Below, piece after piece: positions 8,394 through 17,507 of a stretch of 33,509 nucleotides of DNA; position 1 is the stretch's first letter; each line of letters starts with the position of its first letter. The position numbers and the translations under genes are program-made. Below the pieces are notes generated by a model. It made no database searches and had not been told where the DNA came from. It worked only from the letters and a program-made list of their open reading frames with translations. The stretch is taken from positions 1 to 33,509 of the forward strand of contig DATBER010000196.1 of NCBI GenBank assembly GCA_036558905.1, in the 5' to 3' direction. This stretch comes from DASXRA01 sp036558905. Lineage in GTDB: Bacteria > Actinomycetota > Actinomycetes > Mycobacteriales > Jatrophihabitantaceae.

Positions 8394-10037
8394 ATGACAG
8401 ACTGTGCGGTCGTGGGAGTCGCCGCTATCCTCCGGCCGGAGGTTCTACGTGCCCGGCCCGCCGACGACGATGCGACCCGGGCCAGCCCGGCCGACTACCG
8501 CCCGGCGATCATCTCCACCGTCGTCGCCGCGGTGCTGGCCGGCCTCTACCTGCTGGCCCCGCTGACCGGACAGGACACGTCCGCGCAGCTGGCCCGGGCC
8601 GACTTCGCCTACGCCCACCCGACGATCCCCGTGGATCTGCGGTGGTTCGGCGGCACCCTTCAGTTCGGCTACTCGCTGTGGGCTCCCTGGCTCGGCGGCC
8701 TGATCGGCTCGCGGCTGCTCGGCGCCCTGGCCGCGGTGGCCGGCACCTGGCTGGGCACGCGGCTGATCCAGCGGGCCGAGCCGATGCGCCCGCTGTGGGG
8801 CGGCATCGCCCTCGCCGTCTGCATGGTGGCCGATGTCGCCGTCGGGCGGATCACCTATCAGTGCGGGCTGGTCTGCGCGCTCGCGGCCGCGCTCGTCGCG
8901 CTGAACGACCGCCGGGCCAGTGCCTTCGTGCTGGCGTTCCTGGCCGGAGCGGCCAGCCCAGTGGCCACGCTGGGCCTCTGGGTCTACGCCGTCACCGGGC
9001 TGGCCACCCGGCGCGTCGGCGACGCGATCACGCTCGCCGTGGGCAGCGCGGCCGGGACGGCGATCGTGTCGATCTACTTCGCCGACGGCGCCGACATGAC
9101 GTTCCCGACCGAGAGCATCGTCCGGGCCTGCGTCGCATCGACGCTGGTGATCGTGCTGCTTCCCGTGCGGCACAGCCTCATCAAGATCGGCGCGGCGATC
9201 AACCTGCTCGTGGTGATCGTCGCCGCGGCGATCTCGTCACCGGTCGGCAGCAACGCCGAGCGGCTCGGGCTGATCTTCGCCATCCCGCTCGTGGCCGCGT
9301 TCGTCGAGTGGCGGGCCTGGATCGCCGCGATTGCGGTTGTGCTCGCGGTCTGGGCCCAGCCACCGGTCACGTCCGAGATATACAGCCTGGCTGGCGTCCC
9401 GGCCACGCACGACTCGTATTACCGGCCGGTGATCGGTGCCATCGAAAAACACGGCCGGCTGACCGGACGGGTCGAGGTACCCGAGATCAACGGGCACTGG
9501 GACGCTGCCCTGCTGGCCGAACACGTCCCGGAAGCCCGAGGCTGGCTGCGGCAGGTCGACACGAAGCTCAACAACGGCGTCTTCTTCAAGCACCCGCCGA
9601 CCACGGCGTCGTACCGGGCGTGGCTGACCAAGAACGCCGTGCAGTACGTCGCCGTCCCGGACGCCAAGCTGACGCCGTCGGGGCGGCGCGAGAAGGCCCT
9701 CGTCCTTGGCGGACTGCCTTACCTGCAACGCATCTGGAACAACCAGCACTGGACGCTGTATGCCGTGCGCGGCGCGACCACGATCGTGGCCGCACCGGGC
9801 AGGCTCGCCTCGATGGACGCCGCGCGCATCGTGCTCACCGCGCCACGCAACAAGACGGTGCTCATCCGCATCCGCTGGTTCAGGTGGACGACGGTGGACA
9901 CAGCGTCCGGCGGGTGCATCGCGCCGTCCGGCGACCAGGTCGTGCTGCGTACCGGGACGGGCCGCGGCACCGGACGGTACGTGATCTCGTCGTCGGTGAA
10001 CCCGCGCCAGAGCAGCGACGACCGCGGCCACTGCTAG
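8394..10037 (+). CDS. Multi-pass integral membrane protein, unknown function
   Basis: A 547-aa protein. The N-terminal ~320 residues hold about eight to ten hydrophobic helices (for example AIISTVVAAVLAGLYLLAPL, SVLRACVASTLVIVLLPV-type and LINLLVVIVAAAI-type segments). The C-terminal ~220 residues are soluble and probably extracytoplasmic (VPEINGHWDAALLAEHVPEARGW, WNNQHWTLYAV). That layout resembles actinobacterial membrane glycosyltransferase-like or 6-TM hypothetical proteins, but I see no catalytic motif that decides it. It lies divergently from comEA with a short gap, and its TAG stop shares the palindrome CTAG with the stop of degV. The ATG at 8394 has no Shine-Dalgarno; an in-frame GTG at 8412 is an alternative start. 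Confidence 0.8.
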   Translation: MTDCAVVGVAAILRPEVLRARPADDDATRASPADYRPAIISTVVAAVLAGLYLLAPLTGQDTSAQLARADFAYAHPTIPVDLRWFGGTLQFGYSLWAPWLGGLIGSRLLGALAAVAGTWLGTRLIQRAEPMRPLWGGIALAVCMVADVAVGRITYQCGLVCALAAALVALNDRRASAFVLAFLAGAASPVATLGLWVYAVTGLATRRVGDAITLAVGSAAGTAIVSIYFADGADMTFPTESIVRACVASTLVIVLLPVRHSLIKIGAAINLLVVIVAAAISSPVGSNAERLGLIFAIPLVAAFVEWRAWIAAIAVVLAVWAQPPVTSEIYSLAGVPATHDSYYRPVIGAIEKHGRLTGRVEVPEINGHWDAALLAEHVPEARGWLRQVDTKLNNGVFFKHPPTTASYRAWLTKNAVQYVAVPDAKLTPSGRREKALVLGGLPYLQRIWNNQHWTLYAVRGATTIVAAPGRLASMDAARIVLTAPRNKTVLIRIRWFRWTTVDTASGGCIAPSGDQVVLRTGTGRGTGRYVISSSVNPRQSSDDRGHC

Positions 10038-10891
10038 CGGCGCACCACCACAGTCCCTAGCACGCCGGGTCCGATGTGCGCGCCGATCACGGCGCCGACC
10101 TCGGACGTGTGCAGCTCGCCCAGCGCCGGCACCTCGGCCTGCAGCCGAGCCGCGACCTCGGTCGCCCGATCCGGCGCGTCGAGGTGATGCACGGCCACGT
10201 CGGCCGGGTCGCTGCCGGCGGAGGCCACCGTCAACTGGACGAGCCGGGCGATCGCCTTGGCCGACGTGCGCACCTTCTCCAACGGGACGATCTGCCCGTC
10301 GAGCACGTGCAGCAGAGGCTTGACCGACAGCGACGTCGCCAGCAGGGCAGCGGCCGTGCCGATCCGCCCGCCCCGGCGCAGGTGCTCGAGCGTGTCGACG
10401 TAGAAGAACGTGCGCGTGCTGTCCACTGTGGACACTGCCGCGTCCTGCGCCTCGGCCGCAGAGGCGTCGGCCCGCGCCGCCCGCGCCGCCGCGAGCACGG
10501 CAAATCCCAGCGCCATCACCGTCGAGCGCGAGTCGACGACCCGCACGACGCCGTAGTCGAAGTCCTGGGCGGCGAGCACCGCCGACTCCCACGTTCCGGA
10601 CAGCGCGGCCGACAAGTGGATCGAGACGACGTTGGTGGCCCCGTTGTCCAGGGCCTGCTGGTAGACCGCGGCGAACTCGGCCGGCGACGGCCGGGACGTC
10701 GTGACCGGAATGCGCTCCCGCAGCGCCTTCGTGACGTCGCCCGGGGACACCTCGATACCGTCCGCCCCGGTACGGTTCCCGATCGTCACGCGCAGCGGCA
10801 CGACGCTGACGCCGTACTCCTCCGCCACACCCGGCGGCAGATACGCCGTCGAATCGGTGACCACCGCTACCCGCGCCGTGCTCGATGCCAT
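10034..10891 (-). CDS. DegV family fatty-acid-binding protein
   Basis: A 285-aa two-domain DegV protein. The family binds long-chain fatty acids in the cleft, and in Gram-positive bacteria the FakB members present the fatty acid to the kinase FakA. Visible marks are the opening VAVVTDSTAYLP, TSRPSPAEF, the SAALSGTWESA block, VVDSRSTVMALGF, FFYVDTLEHLRRGGRIG, KPLLHVLDGQI and the closing GAHIGPGVLG. The length is typical. A TAGTGT hexamer ends exactly six bases before the ATG, suggesting a leaderless transcript. No fakA-like kinase lies in the window, so a FakB role is inference. Confidence 0.92.
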   Translation of the reverse strand: MASSTARVAVVTDSTAYLPPGVAEEYGVSVVPLRVTIGNRTGADGIEVSPGDVTKALRERIPVTTSRPSPAEFAAVYQQALDNGATNVVSIHLSAALSGTWESAVLAAQDFDYGVVRVVDSRSTVMALGFAVLAAARAARADASAAEAQDAAVSTVDSTRTFFYVDTLEHLRRGGRIGTAAALLATSLSVKPLLHVLDGQIVPLEKVRTSAKAIARLVQLTVASAGSDPADVAVHHLDAPDRATEVAARLQAEVPALGELHTSEVGAVIGAHIGPGVLGTVVVRR

Positions 10892-10897
10892 CCGGCG

Positions 10898-10903
10898 ACA
10901 CTA
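10898..10903 (-). promoter_or_regulatory. Probable -10 box for leaderless degV transcription
   Basis: TAGTGT (TANNNT type) on the minus strand is followed by a six-base spacer and then the degV ATG at 10891. That geometry would place the transcript start on the first base of the codon. No recognisable -35 box is present. Confidence 0.45.
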
Positions 10904-10984
10904 GCGCGAGCGACCGACTCGGCCGCCACGACAGACCACTCGGGGCGGCCGGACCTCGCGATCCGACCGCCCCCCGCGCGTGAC

Positions 10985-13963
10985 TCAGGCTGCTATGCCG
11001 AAGGCCTCGACCTCACTCGAGTCCAGGAAGTCACAACCGGACACACCCGCCGCCGGGCAGCCCACGTGCTGGGTGACCGCCTGCGGCGAGAGCATCCAGA
11101 ACTTCAGGTACTGCACGCCCTGCCCGGTCGTCCCGGTCGGCGTGATCGACACCAGCTTGCCCAGGTCCGCCGGCGTGAACGTGCCGGCTGCGGCCTGCTG
11201 CCAGGTCGTGCCGTCAACCGACGTCTCGACCTTGTAGTCACCGGTGGCGGCCGTGGTGTCGTCGCCACAGGTGTTGGACGGGTCGATCGCGAATTGCGAG
11301 ATGTTCACCGCGCTGGGCAGCTTGATCACCGTGAACTTCGGCGTGGCCGCGCTCGGCGTGCCGTCGGCGGCCAGGTCGGAGTCGCTGCCCCAACCACTGC
11401 CCTGCGACTGGTCGATGTCACCGGTCGGACCGCACCCGAATCCGGTGTAGTCCGGACCGTTGAAGTCGGTGACGGTGGCCCCGCCTCCGGACGACGCCCA
11501 GTCGCGAACCAGCTGCCAGTCGAGCGTGGTCGTACCGGAGTTGATCGGCACGGCCGCGCGGACCTGCGTGTTGTAGCCCGCGGCCGGCCCGGCGTACACG
11601 TCGGGGTAGGTGCCCGGGAAGATCCCGGTGATCGTGTACTTGCCGGACGCGTCGGTGGTGGCCATGTAGTCACCCGGGAAGCCCGAGTCGTGGCCGCCGA
11701 AACCGACCGCGATGTCAGCCAGCCCGGCACCGGACGCGGAGTCGGTGACCGTACCGGTGACGGTGGCCCGCGGCGTGCCCGGAGCAGGCGGCAGGCTGAA
11801 GCTCTCGACCGGGTGCCGGTCGTCGCCGCTGACCGAACCGGCGAAGAAGCCCATGCCGCGATTGGCGAAGATCTTCCACAGCTTGGCTACATGCTTGCCG
11901 CCGTTGATGGCCATGTCGGCCTCGATGATCGAGTTACGCATGTCGAGCATCGACGGGAACGTCGGCGACAGCTCCATGGCCCGGGTGACCAGCGATTCGC
12001 TCAGCTTGCTGCCCAACGCGTCGCGGACGTCCCACAGGGTCTCGGCCCAGATCTCGCCGTCCTTGTGCACGTCGCCGCCCGGACGGGTGCTGATCTTGCC
12101 CATGTCGCCGTAGGTGTAGCCACCCGCACCGGCCTGCGGGGTGCCCGGACACTTGGGCGACGTGGTGCCGACCGGGCAGTCCAGGGGCTGCGACCGGATC
12201 GTGCTTCCCGCGTGGACGTAGCCGCCGACCAGGATGTCGCCCGGCTGGGCCGTGTCCTTGGTGTAACCCTCGTTGACCAGGTCGTCGTTGGCGTACCAGT
12301 CACTCCACGCCTCACCCATCGAGGCGCCCTGCCACGAGTCGAGGGCCGGCGTGTTGGTCGCGTCGACGACCAGCCGGTGCGACAGGCCGTGCGTGTACTC
12401 GTGGTAGACGATGTCGGCCTCGTCCGCCCCGCTGGCCGCGATGAACGGGTCCTGGGCGAACGTGGTGCCGGGCAGGTGCCACAGGTACATCTGCATGGTC
12501 GGCGCCTGGCCGTCCGGCGGGGTGGCGAAGTTGGCGTTGTCGATGTGGTTGGCGTCGGGCAGGCCGTTCGCGATGTTTGCGCCGTCGAGCGGCTGGTCGA
12601 GCACGGCGTCGCCGCCCGCGCCCTGGCCGGACGAGTTGACCTGCTGGAAGTTGCCGGCGGCCTCGGTGAAGCCGATCGGCGCCGCCTCGAGGTGGTCGTG
12701 CCACTTGTTGACGAAGTAGAAGTTCTGCGTGGCGGTACGGCTCTCGTTGGCCTGCCACGACCTGGGCACCGACGGATCCCAGGTGCACACGAACGCGGTG
12801 CACGGCTCGTCCGGGATATTGGTCGTCACCAGCGGGAAGCGATAACCCTGCTGCCCGTTGGCGATGATCTCCTCGTTCGGGTCGGCCTGGTCGTTGTCGT
12901 TGATGTCGGCGTAGGTGTGTGCGTTGTTGCCGAACAGCACGACCGAACCCTTGGGCAGCCAGCCGTTCTGGTTGAGGTCCACCGTGTGCAGGTCGCCGCC
13001 ACGCGGGGCGCCCAGGTAGTTGTCCACGACGTTGGCGTACTGCGTGGCGACCTTTGCCGGCTGGGCCGGCGCGGACGCGGCCGCCGAGGTGGCCGACGGC
13101 GACGAACCGTTGTCGGACGGCTCGACGTAGTCGTCGGACAGCGGCTGGCGATACAGCACCCGGCCGGACTGCGCGTCGACGACGTCGAGCGTCGGCTGGG
13201 CCGCCGACATGGTCACCGTCTCCCACGCCCGCCGCGTGCCGCCCGGCGTCCGGAACAGCACCGCCTCGGACGTGTCGCCCTTGGCCGGCGCGGTGTTGCG
13301 CTCGCCCGTGTCGCGCTTGGCCACGGTGATCGCGGCCGACCCGGTGATCGAGGACGCCGTGGCGGCCGGCGCCGTCAGCGACGGCAGCGGTGAGCCGGTG
13401 ATGTTGATCAGCTGGCCGTCCTTGGTGACGTTGGCCTTGAGGCCGTTGCCGAACAGGGTCAGCCCGCCGGCCTCCTGGGTGAACGACAGGTGGTGGATGC
13501 CGGCGATGTCGACGTAGTCGCGAGCCAGCAGGAAGTTGGCCGTGTCCGTGCCGCTCAGGTGGAACACGTCCGGATGCGCACGGACGTAGCCGAGTGCGAT
13601 GTCGCTCGCCGACGCCTGGCTGGGCCCGGTGAGCATGCCGTCGAGGCGGGCGACCTGGCTGGGCGTGCCCGTCACGGGATCCATGTCGACGATGCCCTGT
13701 GGGCCGAGCTGCTGGGACAGCGCCCGTACGCCGGACGAGGCTTGGAGCTTGGCCCGTCGATCACTGAGTGCCTTGACCTGAGCGGCACTGCCGCCCTGGC
13801 GCACGTCGAACGGCTGGGCCGCGCCCTTCGCGGCCGCGCCGGACGGCTTCGGCGCCGGCGGCGAGGCCGACGCAGTAATGGTGGGCACCACGACGCCGAG
13901 CAAGGCAGCCGATCCGGCTACCGCTGCGACGAGGCACCGAGAACGAAATGCGGGTCGCGCCAT
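10985..13963 (-). CDS. Secreted M36 (fungalysin-type) metallopeptidase
   Basis: A 992-aa exported zinc endopeptidase. The signal peptide is ~1-33 (hydrophobic LVAAVAGSAALLGVVVP, then ITASA). An FTP-type propeptide (~65-200) includes the IVDMDPVTGTPSQVARL and LFGNGLKANV blocks. The catalytic domain (~300-690) carries H521-E522-x-x-H525 (in YHEYTHGLSHRL) and a third ligand E551 in GEAWSDWY, the M36 pattern. A carboxypeptidase-regulatory-like beta domain (~735-830) follows, and the C-terminus (~830-990) is a discoidin/F5-8C-like sheet domain with paired cysteines (CGDDTTAATGDYKVETSVDGTTW). The start at 13963 is chosen because GAGGA lies seven bases upstream and the signal peptide begins there. 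The frame stays open 43 codons further 5', but that sequence is not signal-like. Confidence 0.93.
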   Translation of the reverse strand: MARPAFRSRCLVAAVAGSAALLGVVVPTITASASPPAPKPSGAAAKGAAQPFDVRQGGSAAQVKALSDRRAKLQASSGVRALSQQLGPQGIVDMDPVTGTPSQVARLDGMLTGPSQASASDIALGYVRAHPDVFHLSGTDTANFLLARDYVDIAGIHHLSFTQEAGGLTLFGNGLKANVTKDGQLINITGSPLPSLTAPAATASSITGSAAITVAKRDTGERNTAPAKGDTSEAVLFRTPGGTRRAWETVTMSAAQPTLDVVDAQSGRVLYRQPLSDDYVEPSDNGSSPSATSAAASAPAQPAKVATQYANVVDNYLGAPRGGDLHTVDLNQNGWLPKGSVVLFGNNAHTYADINDNDQADPNEEIIANGQQGYRFPLVTTNIPDEPCTAFVCTWDPSVPRSWQANESRTATQNFYFVNKWHDHLEAAPIGFTEAAGNFQQVNSSGQGAGGDAVLDQPLDGANIANGLPDANHIDNANFATPPDGQAPTMQMYLWHLPGTTFAQDPFIAASGADEADIVYHEYTHGLSHRLVVDATNTPALDSWQGASMGEAWSDWYANDDLVNEGYTKDTAQPGDILVGGYVHAGSTIRSQPLDCPVGTTSPKCPGTPQAGAGGYTYGDMGKISTRPGGDVHKDGEIWAETLWDVRDALGSKLSESLVTRAMELSPTFPSMLDMRNSIIEADMAINGGKHVAKLWKIFANRGMGFFAGSVSGDDRHPVESFSLPPAPGTPRATVTGTVTDSASGAGLADIAVGFGGHDSGFPGDYMATTDASGKYTITGIFPGTYPDVYAGPAAGYNTQVRAAVPINSGTTTLDWQLVRDWASSGGGATVTDFNGPDYTGFGCGPTGDIDQSQGSGWGSDSDLAADGTPSAATPKFTVIKLPSAVNISQFAIDPSNTCGDDTTAATGDYKVETSVDGTTWQQAAAGTFTPADLGKLVSITPTGTTGQGVQYLKFWMLSPQAVTQHVGCPAAGVSGCDFLDSSEVEAFGIAA

Positions 13964-14084
13964 AAACGTCTCCTCACCCCGATATGGCCACGCACAGACC
14001 TCACGACCCTTCCACACCGATTTCACAGCTAATGTGGCCAGTAATTGCACATGCACCAGTTGCCACCGATACCGGGATGTGACC

Positions 14085-14513
14085 TTAGGCAATGGACGGG
14101 TACCAGCCCGGGACCTCCTCCGGGGGCCGGGGATGGCGGGCCAGGTCCTCGACGTACGCGCGGTCGTCCGGCTCGATCTGCCAGGACGGGCGCGAGTCGT
14201 AGTCGAAGTCGAAGGTGAAGTCGAGCGGGCCGGTGGGGGTCCGGGTCAGCGTCAAGGTGGCACTCAGCCACGCACCGTGGCCGTCGGCAGCCATTAGCTC
14301 ACGCAGGTCCAGCATCCGCGAGACGGCCTCAGTCGGGGCCGCGACCGCTTCGGCGCCCCCGTCGCGTCGGTGCAACTCGGCGGCGGCCTCGCTCAGCCCG
14401 CCCACCGAGTTGACCCGCAGCCGAGCGCGGTGCCACTCGAGGGCGGCGACCTCGGCGGCCATCGCGGACGCCGCGGCGGTCCGCAGGCGTGAAACCTGCG
14501 CGGGATCGGTCAC
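14085..14513 (-). CDS. Conserved hypothetical protein, YezG/DUF600-like C-terminus
   Basis: A 142-aa soluble protein. The first ~60 residues are an Ala-rich helix (RLRTAAASAMAAEVAALEWHRARLRV). The C-terminus is the recognisable part: FDFDYDSRPSWQIEPDDRAYVEDLARHPRPPEEVPGWY. This resembles the FxYDxxPxW...Y..DL..xPR..xxxPxW ending of actinobacterial proteins related to YezG-type immunity proteins. The GTG start at 14513 is preceded by GGGAGG six bases away. In that family some members neutralise secreted toxins, but no toxin gene is next to it here, so a role in immunity is only a possibility. It is 39 bp downstream of leuS on the same strand. Confidence 0.7.
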   Translation of the reverse strand: MTDPAQVSRLRTAAASAMAAEVAALEWHRARLRVNSVGGLSEAAAELHRRDGGAEAVAAPTEAVSRMLDLRELMAADGHGAWLSATLTLTRTPTGPLDFTFDFDYDSRPSWQIEPDDRAYVEDLARHPRPPEEVPGWYPSIA

Positions 14514-14552
14514 GGCGCGCCTCCCGGCGCCGAGCAGTAACGCATTCCGCGT

Positions 14553-17405
14553 TCAGACGACGAAGTTCACCAGCCGCCCGGGTACGGCCACCACTCGCTT
14601 GACGTCACGCCCGTCCAGCGCGACGACGACCTTGGCGTCGGCCCGAGCGGCCGCCTCCATCGCCGCGGCGTCGCTGCCGGTGGGGATCGAGATCACCGAC
14701 CGCACCTTACCGTTGACCTGCACCGGCACCTCGATGGTGTCGTCGACCAGCAGGGCCGGGTCGGCCTGCGGGAACGGCGCCCAGGCCAGCGACTCGCGGT
14801 GGCCCAGCTTCGACCACAGCTCCTCGGCGATGTGTGGAGACAGCGGCGCCAGCATCAGCACCAGCGCCTCGGCCACTACCCGCGGTGCGCCGCCGTTCGG
14901 ATGGGCGGCCACGATCGCGTTGTTCAGCTCGGTGATCCGCGCGATGGACGTGTTGAACCGCAGTGTCTCGTAGCCCTCGCGGACGGCGTCGATCGTCTTG
15001 TGCAGCAGCCGGTTCAGCTCGTCGGGGACGGCGTCGTCGGACACGTGCACGTCGCCGGTCTGCTCGTCGACGACCACCCGCCACACCCGCTGCAGCAGCC
15101 GGTACGGCCCGACGATCGCCTTCGTGTCCCAGGGGCGCGACTGCTCCAGCGGGCCGCTGAACATCTCGAACATGCGGAACGTGTCGCAGCCGTAGTCGGC
15201 GATGAACTCGTCCGGCGTGATGACGTTCTTCAGGCTCTTGCCGATCTTGCCGAACTCCTGGTTGACCCGCTCGCCGTGGAAGAAGAACTCACCGTCACGT
15301 TCCTCGACCTCGGCCGCCTCGACGTAGAACCCGTTCGAGTTGGTGTAGGCCGGCAGCTGCAGGTAGCCCTGGTTGATCAGCCGGTGGTACGGCTCGGCGC
15401 TGCTCAGGTAACCCAGATCGAACAGGATCTTGTGCCAGAACCGCGCGTACAGCAGGTGCAGCACGGCGTGTTCCACCCCGCCGACGTACAGCCCCACGCC
15501 GCCGGCCGGGCGGTTGTCGGTCGGCCCCATCCAGTACTGCTCGATGTCCGGGTCGACCAGCACCCGGTCGTTGTGCGGATCCAGGTAGCGCAGCTCGTAC
15601 CAGCAGGAACCGGCCCAGTTGGGCATGGTGTTCGTCTCGCGGCGGTACTGCTTCGGGCCGTCGCCCAGGTCCAGCGTGACGTTGACCCAGTCGGTCAGCC
15701 GGCCCAGCGGCGGCTCGGGCTCGGAGTCGGCGTCGTCGGGATCGTAGGTGCGGGGCGAGAAGTCGTTCGTGTCGGGCAGCTCCAGCGGCAGCATCGACTC
15801 GGGCAGTGCGACGGGCAGACCGTCCTCGTCGTACACGATCGGGAACGGCTCGCCCCAGTAACGTTGCCGGGAGAACAGCCAGTCGCGCAGCCGGTAGGTG
15901 ATCGCCCCGCGGCCGTGGCCGAACTCCTCCAGCCAGGCGATGATCGCCGACTTGGCCTCGGCGACGTCCTTGCCGTCCAGGAAGCCGGAGTTGATCGCCG
16001 GTCCCTCGCCGGCGAACGCCTTGCCCTCGAAGCCCGCGGACGGCTGCACGGTGCGGATGATCGGCAGCTCGAAGACCTCGGCGAACTCCCAGTCGCGCTC
16101 GTCCTGCCCGGGCACGGCCATGATCGCGCCGGTGCCGTAACCCATCAGGACGTAGTCGGCGATGAAGATCGGGATCGGGGCGTCGTTGGCCGGGTTGACC
16201 GCGAACGAGCCGGTGAACACGCCGGTCTTCTCCTTGGCCGCGCCGGCCTGGCGGTCCAGCTCGGAACGCCCGGCAACGGCCTTGCGGTAGGTCGCCACCG
16301 CGTCGGCCGGTGTCGCCGCGCCGCCCGTCCAAGCGTCCTTGGAGCCGGCCGGCCAAGCGTCAGCGGTCAGCTCGTCGACCAGCGGGTGCTCGGGGGCCAG
16401 CACCATGTAGGTGGCGCCGAACACGGTGTCGGGCCGGGTGGTGAACACCTCGATCGCGCCGGCCGGCGAGGCGAACTGGATGTGGGCGCCGCTCGACTTC
16501 CCGATCCAGTTGCGCTGCATGGCCCGGACGTTGTCCGGCCAGTCGATCAGGTCCAGGTCGCGGGCCAGCCGGTCGGCGTAGGAGGTCATGCGCATCATCC
16601 ACTGGGCCAACGGCTTGCGGAACACCGGGAAGTTGCCCCGCTCGCTACGGCCGTCGGCGGTGACCTCCTCGTCGGCCAGCACGGTGCCCAGGCCCGGACA
16701 CCAGTTGACGACCGCCTCGGACCGGTACACCAGCCGGTGGTTGTTGATCACCTGGCGGCGCTGCTGCTCGTTCAGTTCGGCCCAGGGCACGCCGAACGGG
16801 TTGGTGCCCTCCCCCGGGTGGCGGGTGTCGGCATCCAGCTCGGCGATCAGCTCGGCGATGGGGCGGGCCTTGTCGGCGTCGGCGTCGTACCAGGACTCGA
16901 AGATCAGCCGGAAGATCCATTGCGTCCAGCGGTAGTAGTCCGGGTCGGTGGTCGCGACGCTGCGGCGGGTGTCGTGGCCCATGCCCAGGCGGCGCAGCTG
17001 GCGGCGGAACTCGGCGATGTTCGCGTACGTCGTGGTGCGCGGGTGCTGGCCGGTCTGCACGGCGTACTGCTCGGCCGGCAGCCCGAAGGCGTCGAAGCCC
17101 ATCGTGTACAGGACGTTCAGCCCGCGCATCCGCAGGTACCGCGTGTAGACGTCGGTGCCGATGTAGCCCAGCGGATGGCCGACGTGCAGCCCGGCACCGG
17201 ACGGGTACGGGAACATGTCCATGACGAACGCGTGCGGCCGGTCGGCGACCTTGTCGAAGCCGTCGCTCAGGTCGCCGCTCGGGTTGGGTGTGTAGAAGGT
17301 GCCGTCGGCGGCCCAGCGGTCCTGCCAGGCCGTCTCGATCCGGCCGGCCAGCTCGGCGTTGTACCGGAACGGGGGGATGTCGTCGGCGGTCTCGACGCTC
17401 GTCAT
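14553..17405 (-). CDS. leuS: Leucyl-tRNA synthetase
   Basis: A 950-aa class I aminoacyl-tRNA synthetase that charges tRNA-Leu. The HIGH motif is H74-V-G-H77 in PYPSGAGLHVGHPLGY. The KMSKS loop appears as K720-I-G-K-S724 in FGKIGKSLKNV. The CP1 editing domain lies between (~270-460, including EVFTTRPDTVFGATYMVLAPEHPLV), and ETNTMPNWAGSCWYELRYLDP precedes the catalytic-core return. The C-terminal anticodon-binding and LeuRS-specific domain ends at FVV. Length is typical for actinobacteria. The ATG at 17405 has AGGAG (17413-17417) seven bases upstream. That site is predicted to be masked by pairing with Leu codons of an upstream leader peptide (see the leader entries), so leuS is probably regulated by leucine supply. 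Confidence 0.97.
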   Translation of the reverse strand: MTSVETADDIPPFRYNAELAGRIETAWQDRWAADGTFYTPNPSGDLSDGFDKVADRPHAFVMDMFPYPSGAGLHVGHPLGYIGTDVYTRYLRMRGLNVLYTMGFDAFGLPAEQYAVQTGQHPRTTTYANIAEFRRQLRRLGMGHDTRRSVATTDPDYYRWTQWIFRLIFESWYDADADKARPIAELIAELDADTRHPGEGTNPFGVPWAELNEQQRRQVINNHRLVYRSEAVVNWCPGLGTVLADEEVTADGRSERGNFPVFRKPLAQWMMRMTSYADRLARDLDLIDWPDNVRAMQRNWIGKSSGAHIQFASPAGAIEVFTTRPDTVFGATYMVLAPEHPLVDELTADAWPAGSKDAWTGGAATPADAVATYRKAVAGRSELDRQAGAAKEKTGVFTGSFAVNPANDAPIPIFIADYVLMGYGTGAIMAVPGQDERDWEFAEVFELPIIRTVQPSAGFEGKAFAGEGPAINSGFLDGKDVAEAKSAIIAWLEEFGHGRGAITYRLRDWLFSRQRYWGEPFPIVYDEDGLPVALPESMLPLELPDTNDFSPRTYDPDDADSEPEPPLGRLTDWVNVTLDLGDGPKQYRRETNTMPNWAGSCWYELRYLDPHNDRVLVDPDIEQYWMGPTDNRPAGGVGLYVGGVEHAVLHLLYARFWHKILFDLGYLSSAEPYHRLINQGYLQLPAYTNSNGFYVEAAEVEERDGEFFFHGERVNQEFGKIGKSLKNVITPDEFIADYGCDTFRMFEMFSGPLEQSRPWDTKAIVGPYRLLQRVWRVVVDEQTGDVHVSDDAVPDELNRLLHKTIDAVREGYETLRFNTSIARITELNNAIVAAHPNGGAPRVVAEALVLMLAPLSPHIAEELWSKLGHRESLAWAPFPQADPALLVDDTIEVPVQVNGKVRSVISIPTGSDAAAMEAAARADAKVVVALDGRDVKRVVAVPGRLVNFVV

Positions 17406-17445
17406 CTGATTGCTCCTGCTTGGCGATTTACCGGGGCAAACGAAA

Positions 17446-17472
17446 AGCCTCCGCGAAAGGATCGCAGAGGCT
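17446..17472 (-). terminator. Intrinsic-terminator-like hairpin in the leuS leader
   Basis: On the minus strand AGCCTCTGCGA, a five-base loop and TCGCGGAGGCT form an 11-bp stem with one G-U pair, followed by TTTTCGTTTG. It ends 40 bases before the leuS ATG, so it can act as an attenuator rather than as the end of another gene. Confidence 0.6.
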
Positions 17473-17474
17473 CA

Positions 17475-17507
17475 GCCGCGCTGATGTGGTGCCTGTGTCA
17501 GCGCGGC
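17475..17507 (-). other. Perfect 10-bp hairpin A in the leuS leader
   Basis: GCCGCGCTGA and its exact complement TCAGCGCGGC flank a 13-base loop (arms 17498-17507 and 17475-17484). The 5' arm includes the last codons and the TGA stop of the leader peptide, so a translating or stalled ribosome would disturb this stem. Confidence 0.65.

Noticed and set aside
10076..13393. 1105-codon open frame on the plus strand
   Set aside because: It is the antisense shadow of degV and the M36 peptidase; its translation is Arg/Gly/Val-rich without domains, while the minus frames carry clear motifs.
13985..14040. TGGCCAC/GTGGCCA inverted pair upstream of the M36 gene as an operator
   Set aside because: TGGCCA is self-palindromic and common in such GC-rich DNA; the 42-bp separation gives no clear operator geometry.
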